Part shown: in pieces, positions 25,760-34,580 of the stretch
Position numbering within the stretch: position 1 is the first letter of the stretch
Layout of the letters: the number at the start of each line of letters is the position of its first letter
Origin: Anaerolineae bacterium
GTDB lineage: Bacteria; Chloroflexota; Anaerolineae; Aggregatilineales; Phototrophicaceae
Direction of reading: 5' to 3'
Length of the DNA stretch: 64,000 bases
NCBI GenBank assembly: GCA_020849765.1
Contig: JADLAY010000079.1
Coordinates: 1 to 64,000, forward strand
Program-made: the position numbers and the translations under genes
The notes under the pieces: model-generated
Databases searched by the model: none
What the model was told of the DNA's origin: nothing
What the model saw: the letters and a program-made list of their open reading frames with translations, nothing else

Positions 25760-27743
25760 TGTCATCGTCCTGATCCTGGCGCTGCTGGCGCTGGTTTGCA
25801 CGCCCGTCCTGGCGCAAGACCCGGTCGTCATCCGCGTCACCCAGTCGGAGCCGGTGCAAACGATCTACGGCCAGGGCGCGCAGCTTTCGATCTTCGGCGA
25901 GAACTTCACCGAGAGCACGATCGTGCGCCTGACCGGCTACGGCCTGCTGGAGACGACCTTCGTCAATGCCGGCGCGTTGATCGCGACCGTGCCGACTTCG
26001 GTGCCGCCGGGGTCGTATGGCGTCGAAGTCTCCGACCCGGTCGGTGGCGTGGCCAATTCGCCGAACACGTTCAGCGTCCTGGCGCCCTCGGCGACGCCCG
26101 CCCCCGCGGCGACCGTCGCACCGACTGCGCTGCCGACATTGACGCTGCCGCCGCCGACGCCCGTGCCAGGCGAGCCGACGCTGGTCATCCGCAGCTACAC
26201 GCCATCGGCGGATACGATCGCGCCGGGGGACACGGTCATCATCTCGATGGAGATCGTCAACCAGGGCAATCGCGTCGCCACCGGTATCTCGATCGAGGTT
26301 GCCACGGGCGGCACCTTCACCGCAGCCAGCGGCCAGGGCACCGTCCTGCTGCCGAACATCGGGCCGGGCGGCGTCGCTTACAGCAACGTCGCGCTGGTCG
26401 CCTCGTCGACGGCCACCGATGGCCCGAACATCGTCGCCTTCAACTTCGCCTACAGCGATTATCTGGGCAACACCTACACGCGCACCTCGAACGTGACCAT
26501 CAACGTGCAGAAGTTCGCGCTGACCTCGCAGATCACCGTCGCGCGCTATTCAGCCGAGCCTGCCCCGGCGCTGCCAGGCGAGCCGGTTTCGGTCACGCTC
26601 GAACTGAGCAACAGCGGCAACGAAGACGCCGAGCAGGTGCTGCTCAAGTTCAACACGACCGAGACGAGCGTGCTGCTGCCAGGGCCGCAGGGCGATAGCT
26701 TCCCGGTCGGCGATCTGGCGGCGGGCGACAGCATCGAACTCGAACTGCCGATGATCCTCAACCCGGAGGCGGACGCAGGGCCGCAGTTGCAGACGCTCAC
26801 GCTGTCGCTGATCCAGGCGGGCGAGGCGCAGGAGGTCAACAGCGGCGTCACGATTGAAGTCGGCGAGAAGCGCACGTCAGAGCCGTTGTTCCTGCTGCAA
26901 ACCTACACCAGCGACCCGGAGACGCTGACGCCGGGTGACCGCTTCAACCTGTCGCTGACGATCGTCAACGCGGGCGATACCGAAGCGCGCGATCTGACGC
27001 TGACCTTCGGCGGTGCGCAGCCGCGCCGCTCGGATGACGAGGGCACGCCGAGCGCGCCCAGCACGCCATCCGCCGTCAGCAGCAGCACGACCTTCGCCCC
27101 GACCGACGCGGGTGCCACCCATCTGATCGGCAACGTCGAGGCCGACGGCGGCATCATCGACATCACGCAGAACTTCATCGTCAACGGCACCGTCAACAGC
27201 GGCATCTACGACCTGCCGGTGACGCTGCGCTACGTCGGTGGCGATGGCCGCACCGTCCAGGAGACGTTGACCGCCAATCTGGTCGTGCTGCGCCCGCCGC
27301 GCCTGCGCATCAGCCTGGAAGAGCCAATCTCTGGGCCGGATTACCCGGTCGGCGAACTGACGACCGTCTCGCTGACGATCATCAACATCGGTAGGACGGA
27401 CGTGGCGCTGACCGTCGGCGAACTCGATGCCGAGAACGCCCAGGTCATGAGCGGCGCCGAGTCGTTCATCGGCACGCTGCGCGCGGGCGAAGACCGCACG
27501 ATCGACGCGGACATCATGGCCCAGGACGAGGGCGAGGTCACGCTCAATTACACACTCAACTACATCGACGACTTCGACCAGGAGCAGACGATCACGCGCA
27601 GCTACACGGCGGATGCTGTCGTGGTCGAACGGCCGCCGGACGAATTCATGCCGCCGGACGAGTTCTCCGTGCCAGCTGTCGAAGAACCGGAGCGCGATTG
27701 GATCTCGCGTCTGGTGCTGGCGTTCATGGGGCTGGGGAGCTAG
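25731..27743 (+). CDS. Secreted IPT/TIG and CARDB-type multidomain protein
   Basis: About 670 residues: a signal peptide (to about residue 27, ending VLAQ), an IPT/TIG-like Ig fold (residues 30-115), a Thr/Pro/Ala-rich linker (TPAPAATVAPTALPT), then three or four tandem CARDB-like folds, each starting like SYTPSADTIAPGDTVIISM. No C-terminal membrane helix is visible. Possible starts at 25731, 25740 and 25746 all lie inside the ATPase gene's 3' end. In the operon it occupies the position taken by the MacA-type adaptor in MacAB, so it may be the exported partner of the transporter; that is inference. Confidence 0.78.
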   Translation: MKHMNMKRLDVIVLILALLALVCTPVLAQDPVVIRVTQSEPVQTIYGQGAQLSIFGENFTESTIVRLTGYGLLETTFVNAGALIATVPTSVPPGSYGVEVSDPVGGVANSPNTFSVLAPSATPAPAATVAPTALPTLTLPPPTPVPGEPTLVIRSYTPSADTIAPGDTVIISMEIVNQGNRVATGISIEVATGGTFTAASGQGTVLLPNIGPGGVAYSNVALVASSTATDGPNIVAFNFAYSDYLGNTYTRTSNVTINVQKFALTSQITVARYSAEPAPALPGEPVSVTLELSNSGNEDAEQVLLKFNTTETSVLLPGPQGDSFPVGDLAAGDSIELELPMILNPEADAGPQLQTLTLSLIQAGEAQEVNSGVTIEVGEKRTSEPLFLLQTYTSDPETLTPGDRFNLSLTIVNAGDTEARDLTLTFGGAQPRRSDDEGTPSAPSTPSAVSSSTTFAPTDAGATHLIGNVEADGGIIDITQNFIVNGTVNSGIYDLPVTLRYVGGDGRTVQETLTANLVVLRPPRLRISLEEPISGPDYPVGELTTVSLTIINIGRTDVALTVGELDAENAQVMSGAESFIGTLRAGEDRTIDADIMAQDEGEVTLNYTLNYIDDFDQEQTITRSYTADAVVVERPPDEFMPPDEFSVPAVEEPERDWISRLVLAFMGLGS

Positions 27744-27747
27744 GCCG

Positions 27748-29058
27748 ATGTTCTTCGAGCTGGCGCGCCTGGCTCTGAGCAACCTGACGCGCAACCGCTC
27801 GCGTCTGATCATGACCGTCAGCGGTGTGATCGTGGGCACGACCGCCGTCATGGTGCTGCTGGCGCTGACCTTCGGCCTGCAGAACGCGGCGGAGAGCGGC
27901 CTCGGGGCCTCCTCAGCGCTGACCGAGATCCGTCTTTACGCGCCGCCTGCCTTCGTCTCGCGCGAGGATATGGATAACCCGGCGCCGATCCTCGACGACG
28001 ACACGGTGAACGAACTGCGGGCGATGCCGGGCGTGCAGGCCGTCATCCCGACGCTCAGCTTTTACGGCTCGGGCGAGCTGGTCTCCGGCGACTACCACGC
28101 CTACGCGCCGATTGTCGGCATCGACGCGGCGCTGGTGCCCATGCTCAACGTCGCGATCGCGCAAGGCGAGTTGAGCCTGAAGTCGGGCGAGGCCATCTTC
28201 GGCGGCCAGATCAACCAGTATTTCGTCGACCCGGAAGCGAGCGAATACGAACCGATCGAGGTCGACGTGTTTGCCGAGCCGGTCGTGCTGCGCATCACCT
28301 CCTATTCCGACAACCGCCAGCGCGATTTCCGCCTGCGCCCGTCGGCCATGCTCGCGCCGGGCAACGGCCTCTATGACAGCCTGTTGTTTCTGCCGCTGGA
28401 AGATGTGATGTCACTCAACGAGTGGGTGACGGGCGAGCGGCAGTCGCGGCGCGACATCAGCTATGACCAGGCGATCGTGCGCACGACCGACCGCGAGATC
28501 ACGCAGGACGTCGCCGAGGCGTTCCGCGATCTCGGCTTCTACGTCGAAGATGCGGGCGATTTCATCCGCCAGCTCAACGATTTCTTCACAACACTGCGTC
28601 TCGTGCTCGGCAGCATCGGCGGTATCGCGCTGATCGTGGCGGCGTTCGGCATCGCCAACACGATGTCGATGGCGATCCTGGAGCGCACCAAAGAGATCGG
28701 CGTCATGAAGGCGGTCGGCGCGCGCGACGGTGACGTGCTGACGGTCTTCCTGGTCGAGGCCGGGCTGGTCGGGTTGGTCGGTGGCGCCATCGGCGTGCTC
28801 ATCACCTACGGCATTCAAAATGTCGTCAACGGCGCGCTGCAGCAGGCCGCGGCCGCGGGCGAAAACACCGGCGGCGGCGGTGCGATGTTCTTCCTGCCCA
28901 TCGATCCGACGCGCTTCGACGGCCAACTGCTCGCCATCCCGCCCGAACTGCCGATCTTCATCCTCGTCGTGGCGACGCTTGTCGGCCTGCTCGCCGGGCT
29001 GTGGCCCGCCGTGCGCGCCTCGCATCTGCTGCCCGTGATCGCGCTGCGGTCGGAGTGA
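27748..29058 (+). CDS. ABC transporter permease, MacB/FtsX family
   Basis: A 436-residue permease: one N-terminal helix (LSNLTRNRSRLIMTVSGVIVGTTAVMVLLA), a large exterior MacB_PCD-like domain (about residues 45-280) and three C-terminal helices with ERTKEIGVMKAVGARDGDV, the FtsX-domain signature. This is the standard 4-helix mechanotransmission architecture. It starts 4 bases after the stop of the secreted protein gene and completes the operon with the ATPase at 25010. The likely function is driving movement of an exterior lipoprotein or protein substrate, not classical import. Confidence 0.92.
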   Translation: MFFELARLALSNLTRNRSRLIMTVSGVIVGTTAVMVLLALTFGLQNAAESGLGASSALTEIRLYAPPAFVSREDMDNPAPILDDDTVNELRAMPGVQAVIPTLSFYGSGELVSGDYHAYAPIVGIDAALVPMLNVAIAQGELSLKSGEAIFGGQINQYFVDPEASEYEPIEVDVFAEPVVLRITSYSDNRQRDFRLRPSAMLAPGNGLYDSLLFLPLEDVMSLNEWVTGERQSRRDISYDQAIVRTTDREITQDVAEAFRDLGFYVEDAGDFIRQLNDFFTTLRLVLGSIGGIALIVAAFGIANTMSMAILERTKEIGVMKAVGARDGDVLTVFLVEAGLVGLVGGAIGVLITYGIQNVVNGALQQAAAAGENTGGGGAMFFLPIDPTRFDGQLLAIPPELPIFILVVATLVGLLAGLWPAVRASHLLPVIALRSE

Positions 29059-29094
29059 GCGGGGCGCCGAAGGGATACCGCAAGGGCACTGTCG

Positions 29095-29666
29095 ATGACC
29101 GCCTTGCCACAGCGCAAATCCCCACGTCTCCAAGGCTACGATTATGCGCAATCGGGCGTCTATTTCGTGACGATCTGCACGATTCGGCGTGTGGAATGCT
29201 TCGGGGTGATTAATGATGGCATCATGACACGCTCGCCCGTGGGCGAGATCGCGCACAATGAATTGGTGTCCATCCCAGATCGCTGGCACAATGTTCATCT
29301 CGATTTGTTTGTGGTCATGCCCAATCACGTCCATGCCATCGTCGTGATTGAATCCGAAGATGCACAAATACCGGACGGCAAGAATGCCGTCCCTACAAAC
29401 GACAACGACGTAGGGACGCCATTATTGGCGTCCGCGCCCTCCGTCAAATCCGCCACGCCCATGCTGGGCAATATTGTCGGCGCGTACAAGGCGGGCGTCA
29501 CACGTCTCGTGCGGGAACAAGGGCTGCTCGACGATGGCGAACCGTTGTCTGGCAAACGCGCTTTCACGATCACATCGTCCGCAGCGAACGCGCGCTCGAC
29601 CGCATCCGCGAATACGTCGTCGACAATCCGATGCGCTGGCCGGAAGATGCTTTCTATTCCGCCTAA
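29095..29666 (+). pseudogene. REP-associated tyrosine transposase (RAYT), frameshifted
   Basis: A Y1/HUH transposase of the IS200-like RAYT group. Opening motif RLQGYDYAQSGVYFVTICT, HUH motif in PNHVHAIVV, and the nucleophile candidate Tyr in VGAYKAGVTR are intact. The C-terminal part FHDHIVRSERALDRIREYVV lies in a different frame from about 29550 to the TAA at 29664, so a one-base loss (or two-base gain) occurred near 29535-29550; a sequencing error cannot be excluded. A 66-base REP copy sits in frame inside the gene between HUH motif and tyrosine. Confidence 0.85.
29374..29439. repeat. REP-like hairpin repeat, copy B, inside the RAYT gene
   Basis: Closely matches copy A at 19301: GACGGCA/TGCCGTC, GTCCCTAC/GTAGGGAC and GGACGCC/GGCGTCC hairpins in the same order. 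It is 66 bases, a multiple of three, and adds about 22 residues to the transposase frame. Confidence 0.7.
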
Positions 29667-29671
29667 CCAAA

Positions 29672-29695
29672 AGCGGCGACCATGTGGCCGCCGCT
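29672..29695. terminator. Hairpin after the RAYT pseudogene
   Basis: AGCGGCG pairs with CGCCGCT, with an inner CCA/TGG pair set, followed by CTTGCTT. It lies between the transposase remnant and the convergent protease gene. Confidence 0.5.
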
Positions 29696-29741
29696 CTTGC
29701 TTAAGTGCGGGCATCTTCAGTCACCCGCGATGTCCGTCGCT

Positions 29742-31088
29742 CTAGTAGCCGGTATTGACGACACCCATGCCATAGTACGGCGTATTGCCGCCATAGCTGG
29801 CACGGCGCTGCATCTCCGTGCGCAGCTGCGCCGGTGTCATTGTGCCGCCGTTTTCACCAACGATGATGGCTGCGACGCCCGCCGCGTGCGGTGCCGCCAT
29901 GCTCGTCCCGACCGACCAGTACCAGCCGGCATTCCCGGTGCTGAAGACGTAATCGAACACGTAGCACGGGCGTGTCAAACCGGCGACGACGCAGTTTTCA
30001 TTGCCGGGATAGACGAAGTTGCCGCCGGGGGCCGCGAAATCGACCGCCGAGCGCCCAAAGTTGGAGTAGCCCGTCGGAATGTCGAAGTTGCCATCCCAGG
30101 TTGGGGTTGCCCAGCCAATCGGCGCCACGGACGCGATCGAGATCACGTGCTCGGCGTCTGCTGGCAGGGTAATGATCGGGCCGGTGTGATCCTTGTCGAT
30201 ACCGTCGTTGCCCTCAGACGCAAAGATAGTGACCCCATGCAGGTAAGCATAGGTCGTGGCGCGGCTCATGGCGACGCGCAGTTCCGCCGCATCACGTGCC
30301 GTATAGGGTTCGTCCGGATCGCTCAAATCGCCGTTCTTGGCGATGACCGCGCCCAGACTCATGTTGATGATGTCGACATCACCGTGATTCGCCGCGTAGA
30401 GGATGCCTGCAATCACCCAGTCAAAATCGCCGCTGCCTGCATCCGCCAGCACCTTGACCAGCACCAATCGGGCATCCGGCGCGACACCGATCGTGCCGAA
30501 ACCGTTGTCGGCAGCCGCAATCGTGCCCGACGTGTGCGTGCCATGGCTGAAGGTATTCGGCAGCATGTAGATTGGGGGTTCGTTGGGTACGAAGCTGACC
30601 GCGTCGATGATCTGCGGCGCCAGATCCGGATGATCCAGGTCGAATCCCGTATCGAGCACCGCCACAACCGCGCCCGCGCCGCGCTGCCCGGCTTCCCAGG
30701 CTTCCGGCGCATTGACAGAATCGTGGCCCCACTGCAAATCGAAGAAGAAATCGTCATCGCCGCTGTTCGGCGGGTTAGCGGCATCCGTCACCACGTCGCC
30801 GGTGCGCTCACCCGGCAGCCAATCGACCGTCAGGTTCGGCACGACAGAACGCACGCCGCGCACCAGCCCGGCAAATCTGGGGTTGGACGACTCCGCGACC
30901 GCGATCCCAATCTCAGGCATGACGCGCGTAATGGTGCCGCCCGCGCTTGCCACTTGTTGGGCCAAATTGTTTGGTAAGCTGCTGCCACTCGACAAAATTA
31001 AGTAGGAACGCGCATTGCTCTGTGCGCTGACTCCTCCGACACCGACGACGAGTACCACGACGACCAATAAGAGAACCAGCCGCTTCAT
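29742..31088 (-). CDS. Secreted subtilisin-like serine protease (S8)
   Basis: A 448-residue protein with a signal peptide (to about residue 23, VSAQ), a propeptide of about 100 residues and an S8 catalytic domain. The triad is Asp146 (VLDTGFD), His182 (SHGTHTSG) and Ser396 (GTSMAAPH); the oxyanion-hole asparagine lies in ASEGND. The ATG at 31088 has GGGAG upstream; longer in-frame readings upstream would add an unrelated tail before the signal peptide. It probably acts outside the cell. It is a single-gene unit. Confidence 0.94.
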   Translation of the reverse strand: MKRLVLLLVVVVLVVGVGGVSAQSNARSYLILSSGSSLPNNLAQQVASAGGTITRVMPEIGIAVAESSNPRFAGLVRGVRSVVPNLTVDWLPGERTGDVVTDAANPPNSGDDDFFFDLQWGHDSVNAPEAWEAGQRGAGAVVAVLDTGFDLDHPDLAPQIIDAVSFVPNEPPIYMLPNTFSHGTHTSGTIAAADNGFGTIGVAPDARLVLVKVLADAGSGDFDWVIAGILYAANHGDVDIINMSLGAVIAKNGDLSDPDEPYTARDAAELRVAMSRATTYAYLHGVTIFASEGNDGIDKDHTGPIITLPADAEHVISIASVAPIGWATPTWDGNFDIPTGYSNFGRSAVDFAAPGGNFVYPGNENCVVAGLTRPCYVFDYVFSTGNAGWYWSVGTSMAAPHAAGVAAIIVGENGGTMTPAQLRTEMQRRASYGGNTPYYGMGVVNTGY

Positions 31089-31331
31089 CACACTATCTCC
31101 CTCAAAACAGATATAGAAACAAACATTCGGCGCGATTTTTGAACTTTTCCGCACCGAATGTGTATGTGAGTATAATATAATAAACGAGAATTTCATAACT
31201 TTGGTTATATTTCCATCAATTATTCGTGCTTTCGGAGCGCTATCTTTCTCGTCAACTTTCAGAAACACGGCATAATCATCCCCTTTCGGGTACCTGCTGA
31301 CCCGACCTGGCACACCTACATTGCCGAAACA
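31089..31331. other. AT-rich divergent intergenic region
   Basis: About 240 bases between protease and crtI, clearly richer in A/T than the window (for example GTATAATATAATAAAC near 31172). It should contain the leftward protease promoter, but I could not single out one convincing pair of hexamers. Confidence 0.4.
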
Positions 31332-31360
31332 TTGTCGTATATCTGTGTTAAAAGAATAAT
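31332..31360 (+). promoter_or_regulatory. Promoter of crtI-crtB
   Basis: TTGTCG and AATAAT with a 17-base spacer; predicted transcription start near 31367, just before the palindrome at 31379. Confidence 0.5.
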
Positions 31361-31378
31361 GATGTGGTGCTCATGTCT

Positions 31379-31406
31379 TTTTCATTTGTAATCGTTCAAA
31401 TGAAAA
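31379..31406. promoter_or_regulatory. Perfect palindromic operator candidate upstream of crtI
   Basis: Arms TTTTCATTTG and CAAATGAAAA (10 bases each, perfect) flank an 8-base spacer TAATCGTT. Its position just after the predicted start site and 47 bases before the crtI ATG suits a repressor site. It is not a terminator-like GC hairpin. Confidence 0.55.
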
Positions 31407-31452
31407 CCAGGGGAACTTCTGACAGCACTGCTCATCAAGAAGGCAGCGTTAC

Positions 31453-32985
31453 ATGGCCAAGGTTGTGATTATTGGCAGCGGCTTCGGCGGACTGGGCGCG
31501 GCTGTGCGCCTGCTTGCCCAGGGCCACGAAGTCGAAATCTACGAGAAACTCGATAAGCTGGGGGGGCGTGCCTACGTTTTCGAGGTCAACGGCTTTCGCT
31601 TCGACGCCGGGCCGACGGTCATCACCGCGCCGTTCATGTTCGACGATCTGTTCGTGGTCGCCGGGCGCAAGCGCGAGGATTACGTGACGCTCGTCCCGCT
31701 CGATCCGTTCTACCGCGTGTTCGATCATCACGGGCGCGCGTTCGATTACAACGGCGACGAGGCCTTCATCCTCGACCAGATCAACAAATTCAACCCGGCG
31801 GATCGCGAGGGCTACCAGCGCTTCATGGCGACGACCAAGCCGATCTTCGAAAAAGGCTTCGTCGAGCTGGCGGATAAGCCGTTCCTGCGCTTCACGGACA
31901 TGATCAAGGTCGCGCCGGATCTGATCAAGATGCAGTCATACCTGAGCGTCTACCGCTACGCCGCGCAGTTCGTGCAGGATGAATTCCTGCGCCGCGTCTT
32001 CTCGTTCCACCCGCTTCTGATCGGCGGCAATCCATTCGACGCGCCGAGCATCTACGCCATGATCCACTACCTGGAGCGCGAGTGGGGCATCCACTACGCG
32101 ATGGGTGGCACGGGCGCGCTCGTCGCGGCCATGGGGCGGCTGATCGAGGAGCTGGGCGGCAAGATTCACCTGAACGCCGAGGTCGGCGAGATCCTGGTCA
32201 ATGGCCCGCGCGTGAGCGGCATCCGGCTGGCGGATGGCACACGCGTGGCGGCGGATCACATCGTCTCGAATGCGGACGTCGCCCACACCTACCGCAGCCT
32301 GATCCCGGAAGTCTACCGGCGCAAGTTCAGCGATCGGCGCATCGAGCGCATGAAGTACAGCATGTCGCTGTTCGTCATCTACTTCGGCACTAAGAAGCGC
32401 TATCTCGACAGCGGCCTGTCGCATCACAACATCATTCTCGGCGAGCGCTATCACGACCTGCTGAGCGACATCTTCAACAAGCAGAAGCTGGCGGACGACT
32501 TCTCGCTCTACCTGCACATGCCGACGATCACCGATCCGTCGATTGCGCCGGAGGGCTGCGAAGGTTTCTACGTCCTGTCGCCGGTGCCGCACCTGGGCAG
32601 CGGTGTCGATTGGGCGCAGATGGCCGGGCCATACCGCGACGCCATCCTCACCTTTCTGGAAGACAACTACCTGCCCGACCTGCGCGCGAATATCGTCGCC
32701 GAGCATCACATCGACCCGCGCCACTTCCAGAACCGGCTCAACAGCTATCTCGGCTCGGCCTTCAGCGTCCAGCCGATCCTGACGCAGTCGGCCTGGTTCC
32801 GCCCGCACAACCGCTCGGAGGAGTTCGACAATCTCTACTTCGTTGGCGCGGGCACGCATCCCGGCGCGGGATTGCCCGGCGTCCTCTCGTCGTCGATCAT
32901 CGTCCAGAATCTGATCGGCGGCGCCGACGAAACGACCGCTGCACCGGCACCAACCACACTGCACAGCATGGAGCAAGCCCTATGA
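31453..32985 (+). CDS. crtI: Phytoene desaturase (CrtI type)
   Basis: A 510-residue FAD-dependent desaturase. The N-terminal dinucleotide fold is clear (VIIGSGFGGLGAAVRLLAQGH, read as GSGFGG plus the acidic end of strand 2 in EIYEK), followed by the substrate region and the C-terminal CrtI signature YFVGAGTHPGAGLPGVLSSS (FVGAGTHPGAG). It introduces double bonds into phytoene on the way to lycopene or neurosporene; the number of steps cannot be told from sequence. The stop overlaps the crtB start (ATGA). Promoter and palindrome lie directly upstream. Confidence 0.93.
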   Translation: MAKVVIIGSGFGGLGAAVRLLAQGHEVEIYEKLDKLGGRAYVFEVNGFRFDAGPTVITAPFMFDDLFVVAGRKREDYVTLVPLDPFYRVFDHHGRAFDYNGDEAFILDQINKFNPADREGYQRFMATTKPIFEKGFVELADKPFLRFTDMIKVAPDLIKMQSYLSVYRYAAQFVQDEFLRRVFSFHPLLIGGNPFDAPSIYAMIHYLEREWGIHYAMGGTGALVAAMGRLIEELGGKIHLNAEVGEILVNGPRVSGIRLADGTRVAADHIVSNADVAHTYRSLIPEVYRRKFSDRRIERMKYSMSLFVIYFGTKKRYLDSGLSHHNIILGERYHDLLSDIFNKQKLADDFSLYLHMPTITDPSIAPEGCEGFYVLSPVPHLGSGVDWAQMAGPYRDAILTFLEDNYLPDLRANIVAEHHIDPRHFQNRLNSYLGSAFSVQPILTQSAWFRPHNRSEEFDNLYFVGAGTHPGAGLPGVLSSSIIVQNLIGGADETTAAPAPTTLHSMEQAL

Positions 32986-33938
32986 GCGTGAGTCTCCAGC
33001 CGCATCCCTGGGAGACGACGCTGCTCGATTGGGCCTATGCGCCGCTGGCAGCCAGCCCGTGCGCGCGCATGCTGAAAGCGGATGCGCAAGTGCTGCGCGC
33101 CGCCTACGCGGTCTGTGACGACATCACGCGCGAGAGCAGCCGCACGTTCTTCCTGGCGTCCGGCCTGCTGCCGCCAGACAAGCGCCATGCCGCGCGCGCC
33201 CTGTATGCCTTCTGCCGCGTGACCGATAACCTGGTCGATGCGCCGGATACGTCCGTCGCCGAGCGGCAGGCGGCTCTGGATCGTTGGCGCGCGCTGGCGC
33301 TGGATCACAACCCGCCGCACGATGCGCCGGTCGCGCTGGCCTGGGCGGATACGCGGGCGCGCTTCCACATCCCGGCGGGCTATGCCGAGCAGTTGATCGA
33401 CGGCGTGGCGCAGGATCTGGACAAGACCCGCTACGACAGCTTCGAAGAGCTGGCCGCCTACGCCTACGGTGTCGCCTCGACCGTCGGCCTGATGGCGATG
33501 CACATCATCGGTTTCACCGGCGAGCAGGCGATCCCGTACGCGATCAAGCTCGGCGTCGCGCTCCAGGTGACGAACATCCTGCGCGACGTCGGCGAAGACT
33601 GGGCCAATGGGCGTCTCTATCTGCCGCTGGAGGAGTTGCAGGCGTTCGGCCTGAGCGAGGCGAATATCGCCTCCGGGCGCGTGTGCAACCGCTGGCGCGC
33701 TTTCATCCGCTCGCAGATCGCGCGCACGAACGCGCTCTACGAAGAAGCGCTGCCCGGCATCGCCCACCTCAACCCCGACGGGCGCTTCGCCATCACCGCC
33801 GCGGCCCAGCTCTACCGCGCCATCATGGACGACATCGAGCGCCGCGATTACGACGTGTTCCGCGGGCGCGCACGCATCGGTGCGCTGGGCAAGCTCAGCC
33901 GTCTGCCGGGCATCTGGTGGCGCAGCAAGAGCCTGTAA
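32982..33938 (+). CDS. crtB: Phytoene synthase (CrtB)
   Basis: A 318-residue trans-isoprenyl diphosphate synthase-type enzyme joining two geranylgeranyl diphosphates into phytoene. Both Asp-rich motifs are present: RVTDNLVDAPD near residue 80 and NILRDVGEDW near 196, with SSRTFFLASGLLP and RLYLPLEEL. The ATG overlaps the crtI stop by 4 bases, so the two enzymes of phytoene formation and desaturation are co-translated. No cyclase or ketolase gene is near, so the end product is open. Confidence 0.94.
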   Translation: MSVSLQPHPWETTLLDWAYAPLAASPCARMLKADAQVLRAAYAVCDDITRESSRTFFLASGLLPPDKRHAARALYAFCRVTDNLVDAPDTSVAERQAALDRWRALALDHNPPHDAPVALAWADTRARFHIPAGYAEQLIDGVAQDLDKTRYDSFEELAAYAYGVASTVGLMAMHIIGFTGEQAIPYAIKLGVALQVTNILRDVGEDWANGRLYLPLEELQAFGLSEANIASGRVCNRWRAFIRSQIARTNALYEEALPGIAHLNPDGRFAITAAAQLYRAIMDDIERRDYDVFRGRARIGALGKLSRLPGIWWRSKSL

Positions 33939-34018
33939 CTTTGATGGAGCTGGGCAACACGGAAGGCGTAGTTAGGGGGATTTGCGCCCACCGTAATGGT
34001 CATCACGCACGTTTGCGT

Positions 34019-34145
34019 TCGCCGGACGTTGAAACGCCCGGCTAGGTGCCATCAAGCGCACTAAAGGCGCTATGTGGAAGCTCTTGGTTTTTAGCCCCTT
34101 CAGTGGGCTTGATTGTCGTCAGCCGTTTGGCTTCAGCCAACGGCG
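34019..34145. repeat. Dispersed hairpin repeat, copy 2
   Basis: Begins with the hairpin GCCGGACGTT-GAA-ACGCCCGGC-like segment, then GGCTAGG, ATCAAGC and CTAAAGGCGCT blocks in the same order as copy 1 at 10018. It continues with AGCCC/GGGCT and GCCGTTTGGC/GCCAACGGC hairpins. It fills the gap between crtB and the FmdB gene. Confidence 0.5.
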
Positions 34146-34172
34146 ACCCAAAGACGAATCAATCTCAAATGT

Positions 34173-34478
34173 CTATTCGTAGTTGTGATTCAGGCTTGGG
34201 GCGTAGCGGTTGACCGTATCCTCGCCGAGCTTGTCCGCCAGCTTCTTGCGCAGCTTGGGCGTCTCTTCGGCCCATTTGGATTGCAGCTCTGCGCTGGAGG
34301 CGCGGCCACCCGTGCCTGCTTCCGCCATGATGCCCTTGAGCGAGGAGGGCGCGCGCGTGATCACACGATGGACCTGCGCGCTGCCACAGGCCGGGCACGC
34401 CGGCGCCGGATCGTTGAAGCCGTGCCGCGCTTCATAGGGCGTCTCGCAGCTTTCGCACAGGTAATCATAAAGAGGCAT
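34173..34478 (-). CDS. FmdB-family zinc-ribbon protein
   Basis: A 101-residue protein with the FmdB opening MPLYDYLCESCETPYEARHG and a second pair CPACGS, giving a CxxC...CxxC zinc ribbon in the first 33 residues. The remainder is a charged helical tail (KWAEETPKLRKKLADKLGED). FmdB proteins were named as putative regulators; their true role is not settled. The ATG follows AGGAGC. Single-gene unit in the opposite direction to crtIB. Confidence 0.88.
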   Translation of the reverse strand: MPLYDYLCESCETPYEARHGFNDPAPACPACGSAQVHRVITRAPSSLKGIMAEAGTGGRASSAELQSKWAEETPKLRKKLADKLGEDTVNRYAPSLNHNYE

Positions 34479-34580
34479 GCCGTTTGCTCCTGAGTGCCAT
34501 TGTCACCCAGTATACAACCGGACGCCTCTCATGTCCGTTGATCGTTCGTCTGTAAGTAACCGTGCGACCCTGCGCTCAGA

